Shown: one piece after another, positions 7,593 to 14,844 of the stretch | Layout: every line of letters starts with the position of its first letter | How positions within the stretch are numbered: position 1 is the first letter of the stretch | Assembly: GCA_964482225.1 (NCBI GenBank) | Contig: CAYZWT010000007.1 | Location: 1 to 64,000 of the forward strand | From: UBA1429 sp964482225 | Lineage (GTDB): Bacteria; Chloroflexota; Anaerolineae; UBA1429 | Length of the DNA: 64,000 nucleotides | Reading direction: 5' to 3' | The notes under the pieces: model-generated | What the model saw: the letters and a program-made list of their open reading frames with translations, nothing else | The model's database searches: none | What the model was told of the DNA's origin: nothing | Program-made: the position numbers and the translations under genes

Positions 7593-8603
7593 ATGACCCA
7601 ACCGTACCGGGGCATCTTTACCATCCCCGCCACGCCTTTTGACGAGGACTGGCAGGTGGATTGGGAGGGGCTACGTAGCATCGTCGCGTTCTGCATCGGC
7701 TGCGGCGCCCACGGGCTGGTCTGGCCCGTCAACGCCAGCGGCTTTGGCGCCCTTTCGGATGGGGAGCGCCTGGAAGGCATGCGCGTCGTGACCGAGCAGG
7801 CCGCCGGGCGCGCGCCGGTGGTGCTGGGCGTGCAGGGCCTCAGCGCGCCCCACGCGGCCATGTTTGCGCGGCACGCCCGCGCCGTCGGCGCCGATGCCGT
7901 GATCGCCATGGCCCCCTATGTCGCCAAGATGGCCGACCCCGATGGCCTGGTGGATTACTTTCGCAGCGTAGCCCAGGCTGCCCGCCTGCCGCTGTTCATC
8001 CAGAACCACAGCGTGGGCACGGAAATGTCCGCCGCCCTGCTGGAACGCATCGTGCGCGAGGTCGAGGGCGCCGACTATATCAAGGAGGAGACCCTCCCCG
8101 TCACCCACAAGATCACGGCGCTGATGGAGGCGGGCCTGCCCACCCTCAAGGGTATCTTTGGGGGCGCGGGCGGGCGCTATATGCTGCTGGAATACCCGCG
8201 CGGCGTGGCGGGCCAGATGCCCGGCTGCCACGTCACCGATGTCATGGTGCGCTTTTGGGACGCCCTGGAGGCGGGCGACCTGCCCGAGGCCAAGCGCATC
8301 TATGGCCTGCTGGCGCCCCTCTACGCCATCGAGATCCAGTGCCCGGGGGCCATCTACAAAGAGGTGCTGCGGCGGCGCGGCGTGATCCGCAGCGCCCGCT
8401 CGCGCAACGCCTCGCCCCATGTGATGGACGAGCAGGACCACCGCGCCCTGGACGATATCCTGCGCGACCTGGAGCCCCTCTTTGCCTGGCCCGGCGGCCG
8501 GCCCCTGGCCTATGGCGTGGAGCATCTCGAGGCTTCTGGCGCGCCGCCCCACACACAGAGCGCAACCAGCAGCGGCGGCCCCGAGCCCTTTGACCGGCAA
8601 TAG
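7593..8603 (+). CDS. Dihydrodipicolinate synthase/N-acetylneuraminate lyase family aldolase
   Basis: A 336-residue TIM-barrel aldolase of the DapA/NanA family, which joins or splits 2-oxo acids through a Schiff-base Lys. The family outline is clear: GIFTIPATPFDEDWQVDWEG at the start, VWPVNASGFGALSDGER near 46-62 (the GTTGE-like loop), VVLGVQG near 79, and YIKEETLP near 162-169 carrying the Schiff-base Lys. The position of the catalytic Tyr (normally YN.P) reads LPLFIQNHSVG, so Gln replaces Tyr. A poorly conserved C-terminal extension follows residue 300. The ATG at 7593 follows GGAGGG. With the enolase-superfamily gene 12 nt downstream it probably degrades a sugar acid: dehydration to a 2-keto-3-deoxy acid, then aldol cleavage. 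It is not likely to be the lysine-pathway DapA. Confidence 0.8.
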   Translation: MTQPYRGIFTIPATPFDEDWQVDWEGLRSIVAFCIGCGAHGLVWPVNASGFGALSDGERLEGMRVVTEQAAGRAPVVLGVQGLSAPHAAMFARHARAVGADAVIAMAPYVAKMADPDGLVDYFRSVAQAARLPLFIQNHSVGTEMSAALLERIVREVEGADYIKEETLPVTHKITALMEAGLPTLKGIFGGAGGRYMLLEYPRGVAGQMPGCHVTDVMVRFWDALEAGDLPEAKRIYGLLAPLYAIEIQCPGAIYKEVLRRRGVIRSARSRNASPHVMDEQDHRALDDILRDLEPLFAWPGGRPLAYGVEHLEASGAPPHTQSATSSGGPEPFDRQ

Positions 8604-8615
8604 GAAACACACCCG

Positions 8616-9758
8616 ATGAAGATCACCGAACTCAAGACCTTTATGGTGGGCAACCCCTGGAAGAACTGGATTTTCGTCAAGCTGCTGACCGACCAGGGGC
8701 TGACGGGCCTGGGCGAGGCCACGGGCGGGCTGGCGACCAAGCCCAACCTGGGCGATCTGGAGGAGCTACGGCCCCTGGTCATCGGCGAGGACCCGCTGCA
8801 CCCGGAGCGCCTCTGGCTCAAGCTGATCAAGGCACGCTACCACCGGCGTTCCACGGGCATCGCTGCCATCGAGCAAGCCTGTTGGGACATCCTGGCCAAG
8901 AGCCTGGGCGCGCCCATGTGGCGCCTGTTCGGCGGCAAGCACCATGAGCGGCTGCGGGTCTATGCCAACGGCTGGTATCAGGGGCCCCGCGACCCGGTGT
9001 TCTTTGCCGAGGCTGCCGCCCGCATGGTCGCCAAGGGCTATACGGCGCTCAAGTTCGACCCCTTTGGCGGGGCCTACAAGCAGATCGAGCCGGAGAGCGA
9101 GTCCCTGGCGGTGCGCATCGTCTGCGCCGTGCGCGAGGCCGTGGGCGACCAGGTGGACCTGCTGATCGAGGCCCACGACCGTTTCACCGTCTCGACGGCC
9201 ATCCGCCTGGGCAGGCAACTGGAGCCTTTCCGCCCCTTTTGGATCGAGACCCCTGTGCGCACCCACGATCTCAGGGGACACATCGAAGTGCAGCGGGCGT
9301 TGGGCTATCCCGTCGTGCTGGGCGAGGGGTTCCACGAGCTGCGCGACTTTGCCGAGCTGCTCCACGAGCGGGTGATAGACATCGTCCAGCCGGAGCCGAT
9401 GCACCTGGGTCCCTCGACGGCCCGCAAGGCGTTCGCCGTGGCCGAGGCGTACGACGCGCTGGTGGCCTGCCACCAGGCCCAGAGCCCCCTATGCACGGCC
9501 ATGAACGCCCATTTCCACTGCTCCATCCCCAACTTTCTCATCCAGGAGAGCTTTGACGACTCGTTGGAGCCATGGACGTGGGACCTGTTGCAGGGCGTGC
9601 CCCGGGTGGTGGACGGCTACCTGACAGCCTCCGACGCGCCCGGTTGGGGCGTGGAACTGAACGAGGACGAGGTGGCGCGGCACCCCTACGGCGAGCGCAA
9701 CTTTTTGCGGCTGTTCGAGGAGGGCTGGGAGACCCGCAAGCCGCCGGAAGGGGCGTGA
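8616..9758 (+). CDS. Mandelate racemase/muconate lactonizing family sugar-acid dehydratase
   Basis: A 380-residue enolase-superfamily enzyme. The N-terminal capping domain covers about residues 1-120, with MKITELKTFMVGNPWKNWIF and TGLGEATGG. The barrel follows, with KGYTALKFDPFG near 136-147, then three metal-ligand positions 26 residues apart: LIEAH (Glu185), WIETP (Glu211) and LGEGF (Glu237). CHQAQSPL near 287 supplies a His. This pattern suits the galactonate/mannonate dehydratase branch. The likely reaction is dehydration of an aldonic acid to its 2-keto-3-deoxy form in the cytoplasm. It is in an operon with the DapA-like aldolase that would consume such a product. The substrate is not determinable from sequence alone. 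Confidence 0.88.
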   Translation: MKITELKTFMVGNPWKNWIFVKLLTDQGLTGLGEATGGLATKPNLGDLEELRPLVIGEDPLHPERLWLKLIKARYHRRSTGIAAIEQACWDILAKSLGAPMWRLFGGKHHERLRVYANGWYQGPRDPVFFAEAAARMVAKGYTALKFDPFGGAYKQIEPESESLAVRIVCAVREAVGDQVDLLIEAHDRFTVSTAIRLGRQLEPFRPFWIETPVRTHDLRGHIEVQRALGYPVVLGEGFHELRDFAELLHERVIDIVQPEPMHLGPSTARKAFAVAEAYDALVACHQAQSPLCTAMNAHFHCSIPNFLIQESFDDSLEPWTWDLLQGVPRVVDGYLTASDAPGWGVELNEDEVARHPYGERNFLRLFEEGWETRKPPEGA

Positions 9759-9773
9759 TGATGGGCGCCCCGC

Positions 9774-12140
9774 CTAAAAGCTGCTGTGCTCTGTGCGGGC
9801 AATGATCTCGTCCTGTAGGGCGCGGCCCAGGTCGCAGAAATAGTCGCTATAGCCCGCCACCCGCACGATCAGGTTGCGGTGGCTGGCGGGATCGGCCTGG
9901 GCGGCCCGCAGCGTGGCCGCGTCCACCACGTTGAACTGGATGTGGTGGCCGTCCAGCCCGAAATAGGCGCGCACCAGGTGCACCAGGTTGTCCAGGTCCT
10001 CTTCGGTGCGCAGCAGTTGCGGCGTCAGCTTTTGGTTGAGCAGGGTGCCGCCGGTGCGCACATGGTCCATCTTGGCCGCCGAGCGAATCACGGCGGTGGG
10101 GCCGCGCCGGTCGGCGCCCTGGACAGGCGAGATGCCCTCGGAGAGGGGCGCGCCCGCCTTGCGGCCATCGGGGGTGGCGCCCGTCATGGCCCCAAAATAG
10201 ACATGTACCGTGGTGGGCAGCAGGTTGATGCGGTAGACGCCGCCACGGGTGTTGGGCCGCCCCTCCACGGCGCGGTAATAGGCCTCGAACACGGCGCGCA
10301 TCAGGTCGTCGGCGGCGTCATCGTCGTTGCCGTACTTGGGCGCGCGGTTGAGCAACTGCTGGCGCAGGCGCTCCTGCCCGGCGAAATCGGCGTCCAGGGC
10401 AGCCACCAGCGCGGGCAGCGCCAACGTCCCTTCGGTGTACACCTGATGCCGGATGGCGGCCAGGGCGTCGGCCATGGTGCCCAGCCCCACCCCCTGGATG
10501 TACGACGTGTTGTAGCGCGCGCCGCCATCGTGATAATCCCGTCCTTTGGCAATGCAATCATCAATCAAGACCGAGAGGAAGGGCGCGGGCATCTGCTCGG
10601 CATAGAGCCGCTCGATCACCTGGTTGCCCCGCACCTTGACATCCACCCAGTGGTTCAGTTGCGCCTCGAAGGCGGCCATCAGGTCTTCAAAGGTAGCCCA
10701 CTCCGCCGGGTCGCCGGTGCGCGGCCCGATCTGGCGGCCCGTGCGCGGGTCTGCCCCGTTATGTAGTGTCAGCTCCAGCACCTTGGGCAGGTTGAAATAG
10801 CCCGTCAGGTTATAGTTCTCTTTGCCAAAAGCGCCCGTCTCGACGCAACCGCTGGTGCCGCCCTGGCGCGCATCCAGGATCGTCTTGCCCTGGCGCAGCA
10901 GCTCTTGCACCACCAGATCGTTGTTGAACACCGAGGGCTGGCCAAAGCCGGTGCGGATGATGCGCCCCGCCCGCTTGATGAACGCATCCGGGTTCTTTTG
11001 GCTGACCTGGATCGAGGCGCTGGGCTGCAAGAGGCGCATCTCCTCCACCACGTCCAGCAGCAGGTAGGTGACCTCGTTGACGCCGTCCGAGCCATCGGGG
11101 CGCACGCCGCCCAGGTTGATCTGGGCGAAATCGGTATAGGTGCCGCTCTCCTCGGCGGTGACGCCCACCTTGGGCGGCGCCGGTTGGTTGTTGAATTTGC
11201 ACCAGAGGCACTGGAGCAGCTCCTCGGCCTGCTCGCGGGTCAGGGCGCCCTCGGCCAGCCCGCGCTGATAGTAGGGCCAGATGTGCTGGTCCAGCTTGCC
11301 GGGGCTGAAAGCATCCCAGGGGTTCAATTCCAGGGTGACGCCCAGGTGCACGAACCAGTAGGCTTGCAGCGCCTCGTGGAAATCGCGGGGCGGGTGCTCG
11401 GGGACGTGGCGGCACACGGCGGCGATGCGCGCCAGCTCGGCGCGGCGGGCGGGGTCTGCCTCGGCTTGGGCCAGGGCCTCGGCATCGTCGGCATAGCGGT
11501 GGGCCAGGTGGATCACCGCCTCGGCGCAGACCGCCATCGCCCGCAACTGCTCCTGCCGGGCGTACGCGCCAGGGTCGCCCAGGAAATCCAAGGCCTCCAG
11601 CGCCCGGGCGATCTCGTCCAGCAGACCGCGCAGCCCGATGCGGTAGAGCTTGTCATCCAACACCGTGTGGCCCGGCGAGCGTTGCTCCATGAACTCGGTG
11701 AACAGTCCGGCCTCATAGCCCGCCAGCCAATCGCCGGTCATCTGGCACAAGATCGCCTCGCGCAGGGTGCGCCCCCGCCAAAAGGGGATGATCTCGCGGG
11801 CATAGACGGCCCGGACGTCGTCGCTGACGCCAAAGGCGGTCTTGTCCCGGGTATCCAGGATTTCGAGATCCCCCAGGGTGTGGCAGCACAGCTCCGGGTA
11901 GGTGGGCGCCGCCTTGGGCGCGGGACCTTTTTCGCCCACGATCAGCTCGTCCGGCCCGATATAGACGGTGACGCGCTCCAGCAGGTAGCGGAACGCCAGG
12001 GCGCGGCGCATGGGCGCGGAGAGGAGCCGGGCGTTCTCACGATGAAAGGCCGTCATCAGCTCAGCCCGCTCGCTAGAGAGGATCGGGACGGCGTCCAGGC
12101 TACGCTGGCGCAAACGGGCCACACGCTCGGTCATGGGCAT
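9774..12140 (-). CDS. Glycyl radical enzyme, dehydratase branch (HypD-like)
   Basis: A 788-residue glycyl radical enzyme of full length. The thiyl-radical loop GTSGCVETGAFGKE holds Cys432, with the following Glu typical of dehydratases (GCVE). The C-terminal radical motif RVAGYSDYF has Gly763. N-terminal LIVGEKGPAPKAAPTYPEL and the C-terminal DEIIARTEHSSF recall trans-4-hydroxyproline dehydratase and close relatives; that branch assignment is tentative. It would be oxygen-sensitive, pointing to an anaerobic life style. Activation needs a radical-SAM activase, and none is adjacent or found in the window. The ATG at 12140 follows GGAGG. The gene is convergent with the dehydratase gene at 8616, and a MITE-like copy lies 82 bp upstream of its start, just behind a TATAGT -10-like box at 12178-12183. 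Confidence 0.9.
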   Translation of the reverse strand: MPMTERVARLRQRSLDAVPILSSERAELMTAFHRENARLLSAPMRRALAFRYLLERVTVYIGPDELIVGEKGPAPKAAPTYPELCCHTLGDLEILDTRDKTAFGVSDDVRAVYAREIIPFWRGRTLREAILCQMTGDWLAGYEAGLFTEFMEQRSPGHTVLDDKLYRIGLRGLLDEIARALEALDFLGDPGAYARQEQLRAMAVCAEAVIHLAHRYADDAEALAQAEADPARRAELARIAAVCRHVPEHPPRDFHEALQAYWFVHLGVTLELNPWDAFSPGKLDQHIWPYYQRGLAEGALTREQAEELLQCLWCKFNNQPAPPKVGVTAEESGTYTDFAQINLGGVRPDGSDGVNEVTYLLLDVVEEMRLLQPSASIQVSQKNPDAFIKRAGRIIRTGFGQPSVFNNDLVVQELLRQGKTILDARQGGTSGCVETGAFGKENYNLTGYFNLPKVLELTLHNGADPRTGRQIGPRTGDPAEWATFEDLMAAFEAQLNHWVDVKVRGNQVIERLYAEQMPAPFLSVLIDDCIAKGRDYHDGGARYNTSYIQGVGLGTMADALAAIRHQVYTEGTLALPALVAALDADFAGQERLRQQLLNRAPKYGNDDDAADDLMRAVFEAYYRAVEGRPNTRGGVYRINLLPTTVHVYFGAMTGATPDGRKAGAPLSEGISPVQGADRRGPTAVIRSAAKMDHVRTGGTLLNQKLTPQLLRTEEDLDNLVHLVRAYFGLDGHHIQFNVVDAATLRAAQADPASHRNLIVRVAGYSDYFCDLGRALQDEIIARTEHSSF

Positions 12141-12377
12141 GGGACGGACCTCCGGGCAGATGTGCGATCCTGCGACTACTATACCACAGGCGGCGAGAGA
12201 AGAGGAAAGGTGGCTCGGCGGCGTATCAGTTCAGATTCAAGGGGACGAGTTCCCAATTGACCAGGAAGTGATGTCAATATCCTGCAAACGGTGAGCGCAC
12301 AGCGTCGCTATGGCCGCATACATGCGTTTGGCGTCAGTCTTGCCTATACGTGTTTCATGCGTTTTTCTATGGTTTTA

Positions 12378-12409
12378 TTGTAGGGGCGCGGCATGCCGCG
12401 CCCCTACAA
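12378..12409. repeat. Perfect 32-bp palindrome
   Basis: Both halves read TTGTAGGGGCGCGGCA, with no spacer and no mismatch. It lies inside MITE copy 2 directly before the REP-like palindrome. I recall similar GTAGGGGCG...CGCCCCTAC palindromes as dispersed repeats in other bacterial genomes. Confidence 0.9.
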
Positions 12410-12428
12410 GGCGGGCGAGACGCCCGCC
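12410..12428. repeat. REP-like palindrome inside MITE copy 2
   Basis: GGCGGGCG, 3-nt spacer, CGCCCGCC, then CTCCA, identical in its core to the palindrome at 7380. Confidence 0.75.
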
Positions 12429-12511
12429 CTCCACGGTTCGCTGCCGCCGTCCTCAATGTGTTGGCCTCTTCCCCCCCCAAAAAAAATCCTGAACTGATAC
12501 TCGGCGGCGCA

Positions 12512-13177
12512 CTAGCGCGCAAAGCTGATCGTCGTTCGCCGCCCGCCGTCCGGCTCCTCTACCCGCAGGCGGCCTGACTCTACCGTTTCGTTATGGTAGC
12601 AGGCGCGATACAGGTGGAAACTCACCATCCGGGTCTCTCCCGGCGGCACGCTCACCAGCCTGGCCTCGCTGTTATCGCCCCCAAAGCTGCGCCCCGACTC
12701 GGTGGAGAACAACATGCTCACTTGATACTCACAGTTGGCGCCGGCATCGGCGTCGCAAGCCACTTGCACACTGGCGCAAGGAAAGCCGCCCGAACGGCAG
12801 CGCCAGCCCTGGCCCTTGAACTCGCCCTGGCAAAAGCCCGCTCGGAGATTGCCGAACGTGGCCTCGCCGATCTGGTAGCTGCCGTCGGCCAGCGCATCGT
12901 AGGCCAGGGCGCGCCCCGCTTCCCAGCCCGATACCAGCGCAATGGAGACCCCCAGAAGGACGAGCAGCGGCAGGCCCAGCCACCCCAGACGACTCCCCCT
13001 GGGCGCCATGCCCTGGCGCGGCATGGCCAGCGCAATGAGGATCCCGATCCACGCCAGCAGCAGGCCCAGGATGAACCCGACCGCGACCGGGCGCCCTTTG
13101 CGCCGATAGATGAGGGCCGAAACCCAGCCGCAGAGCAGGAGGGCCGCGGCGATGAGCAGAATCCAGGGATTGTCCAT
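12512..13177 (-). CDS. Membrane-anchored hypothetical protein with extracytoplasmic Cys-rich domain
   Basis: A 221-residue protein not recognised as any family. Three membrane helices are visible in the first half: residues about 4-23, 31-50 and 65-83. An outer domain of about 130 residues follows with six Cys, for example GFCQGEFKGQGWRCRSGGFPC and VACDADAGANC, which suggests disulfides. The end is strand-rich (MVSFHLYRACYHNETVESG). The ATG at 13177 is preceded by AGGAAGGGC. It may share a transcript with the lipoprotein gene at 13222, 44 nt upstream. The insertion of MITE copy 2 abuts its 3' end. Confidence 0.65.
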   Translation of the reverse strand: MDNPWILLIAAALLLCGWVSALIYRRKGRPVAVGFILGLLLAWIGILIALAMPRQGMAPRGSRLGWLGLPLLVLLGVSIALVSGWEAGRALAYDALADGSYQIGEATFGNLRAGFCQGEFKGQGWRCRSGGFPCASVQVACDADAGANCEYQVSMLFSTESGRSFGGDNSEARLVSVPPGETRMVSFHLYRACYHNETVESGRLRVEEPDGGRRTTISFAR

Positions 13178-13221
13178 TGCCCTTCCTCTCGCGTGCTTCC
13201 GTTGTGACGCCCGGCCTCGCC

Positions 13222-14505
13222 CTATGGGAACTGGGCGGGGTTCACCGTCTGCGAGCCCACGTTGCCGCCCACCACGCCGTACAGCGTCACCTCCCAGCCG
13301 GTGTACTGGCTCGCCGAGGTCGTGAACTCGAGGGTGGCGTCCAGCCGCCGGTAGGTGGCGTTCCGGGTAAAGCGGAGTGTTGCCTCGCTCAAGCCCTCGC
13401 CCTTGCTGAAATACAGGCGATAGACGCCATCCGGGATGCCGGTCATGTTGAACGATTCGGCGCTGCGAATATAGGCCGTCATGACGGCTTGATCATCCAG
13501 CCCGGCCAGCACCACCAGGGCATCGGCGTCGGTGCCGTTCTTGACCAACAGCTCGCCCTGGCCGCCCGAGGAACGGTCTTCGAGCATGCCCGTCGGCGGA
13601 CGGAAGGGCGGCGGCGGGGTGTCTGTGGGCAAGGGGGTAGCCGATGGCAACGGCGTCAGGGTAGCTGTGGGAGTTGATGTGCGCGTAGGACGAGGGGTGC
13701 GCGTGGGGCTGGGAGTGCGTGTGGCGCGAGGGGATGGGAGAAGTGTCGCCGTGCGGGTAGGCGCGGGCGAGAGAGGCGGAACAAGGGCGGCGACCGCTGC
13801 GACCTGTGTCTCGACGGTGATATCCCGGTACGACGCCGGCGCGCTGCCACCATACTTGGCCAGGGCGATGTAGCCTTGGTGGTTGCAGCGAGGGCAAAGA
13901 GGCGCCGACAGGAGCAACCGCTCATCCAGGTAGAGGCTGGCCTCGTCTCCTGCGATTCGGACCGTCATCCGGTGGCGCTCGCTGCCGAGATCCAGCATCT
14001 CCTCGCGGACGGCCAACCACTCGATCTCGGGGTCATAGATCGAATGGGCGCGGATGGACTGCCAGTAGCCGGTGATGCTAAAGATCAGGCAGCCCGGCGA
14101 CCAGCCCTGGCCGTCGCCATAGACCACGACCATCGCCTCGCCATAGTTGCCCCAATCGCTCTTGATCTCGGCGCTAAAGGTCAGGTCGCCCTGCACAGGT
14201 TGTTCAGACCAGGCAAAGCTGTCCTCTCCTCCGGAGGCAGAGTAGACCCCGCCGGGGGCCTCTTGCCATTGGCCATCGCGCGGGATCACCCAACCCACCC
14301 CAGCGGCGGGCACTTGCTCCACGACCGTGGCTTGGGGCGCCTGCGTAGGCGGCGCGGCCCGCGTGGCCCTGGCCGTTGGCGACGCCGGAAGGGTGGCCAT
14401 CGCCACCTGGCTCGCTTCGGGGGAGCAACCCGCGAGCCCGGCAAGCAGGAGCCCTGCGGCCAAGAGCGCCAACAACGACAGCACGCGCGCGGATAGGACC
14501 CTCAT
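13222..14505 (-). CDS. Lipoprotein with LamG/DUF1080-like domain and Thr/Pro linker
   Basis: A 427-residue secreted lipoprotein. The signal peptide ends in a lipobox GLAGC with Cys27. A first linker at 35-60 is followed by a concanavalin-like or 3-keto-disaccharide-hydrolase-like region at about 75-232, suggested by DLTFSAEIKSDWGNYGEAMV, by SLYLDERLLLSAPLCPRC and by GYIALAKYGG. A Thr/Pro/Ser-rich linker at about 240-300 comes next. The C-terminal domain (300-427) looks like a beta-sandwich with ELLVKNGTDADALVVLAGLD. It is probably displayed on the cell surface and may bind carbohydrate. Catalysis is not supported by any residue I can point to. Such repeat-rich linkers are common in Chloroflexota lipoproteins. 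Confidence 0.75.
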   Translation of the reverse strand: MRVLSARVLSLLALLAAGLLLAGLAGCSPEASQVAMATLPASPTARATRAAPPTQAPQATVVEQVPAAGVGWVIPRDGQWQEAPGGVYSASGGEDSFAWSEQPVQGDLTFSAEIKSDWGNYGEAMVVVYGDGQGWSPGCLIFSITGYWQSIRAHSIYDPEIEWLAVREEMLDLGSERHRMTVRIAGDEASLYLDERLLLSAPLCPRCNHQGYIALAKYGGSAPASYRDITVETQVAAVAALVPPLSPAPTRTATLLPSPRATRTPSPTRTPRPTRTSTPTATLTPLPSATPLPTDTPPPPFRPPTGMLEDRSSGGQGELLVKNGTDADALVVLAGLDDQAVMTAYIRSAESFNMTGIPDGVYRLYFSKGEGLSEATLRFTRNATYRRLDATLEFTTSASQYTGWEVTLYGVVGGNVGSQTVNPAQFP

Positions 14506-14648
14506 GTGATTTCCTTGGCCGTGTGTCCGTTGCGATAGGGACGGGCACGTTTGCCAGCATCATATCACAAAGCGTAGCGGCATAAAAGGCCGGCTCGCCA
14601 CATCTGCACAAGAGTCGCATCCCCGCGCGCCGCGCCCGCCCTGCCCAT

Positions 14649-14677
14649 TCGACAGACTCTTGCTTCCCGCGTATAAC
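14649..14677 (+). promoter_or_regulatory. Sigma70-like promoter of the polysaccharide operon
   Basis: TCGACA (14649-14654), 17-nt spacer, TATAAC (14672-14677). It precedes the flippase-methyltransferase-glycosyltransferase genes. Confidence 0.65.
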
Positions 14678-14727
14678 TAGGCGACATCGCGTCCGCCCTG
14701 CACGAGTCCTAGATAGAAGGATTCACT

Positions 14728-14844
14728 GTGCGCCGAACGCCCCGCTGCTACCCGGCTGCCAAAGACAAGCTGCGCCCTCCCGCGACACCCTGTGCGGGCC
14801 GGGCTGTGTGTGTGCGCACGGCCGCACGGCCTGCTCGCCCATGA
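14728..14844 (+). CDS. Possible 38-codon leader ORF coupled to the flippase gene
   Basis: A GTG at 14728 follows GAAGGA and opens a 38-codon frame whose TGA overlaps the flippase ATG (ATGA at 14841-14844). The flippase gene has no clear ribosome site of its own, so translation may be coupled through this frame. The predicted peptide is very basic and Pro/Arg-rich, and high-GC DNA easily yields such frames. It is a real candidate for a coupling leader but not for a functional protein. Confidence 0.35.
   Translation: MRRTPRCYPAAKDKLRPPATPCAGRAVCVRTAARPARP

Larger units (their letters stand above)
12223..12500 (-). mobile_element. MITE-like non-autonomous element, copy 2 (278 bp)
   Basis: Inverted relative to copy 1. 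It has 12-bp terminal inverted repeats (GTATCAGTTCAG and complement) and a perfect 8-bp target duplication TCGGCGGC at 12215-12222 and 12501-12508. The left 80 nt match the complement of copy 1's right end at roughly 80 percent by eye; the right 65 nt match copy 1's left end. The interior differs: here it carries a 32-bp perfect palindrome and the REP-like palindrome. Its right boundary is 11 bp from the stop codon of the membrane protein gene at 12512, so the insertion spared both neighbours. Confidence 0.9.

Noticed and set aside
10905..12260. 451-codon plus-strand frame opposite the glycyl radical enzyme
   Set aside because: Antisense shadow of a gene with intact catalytic motifs; it also runs into the region before the MITE copy.
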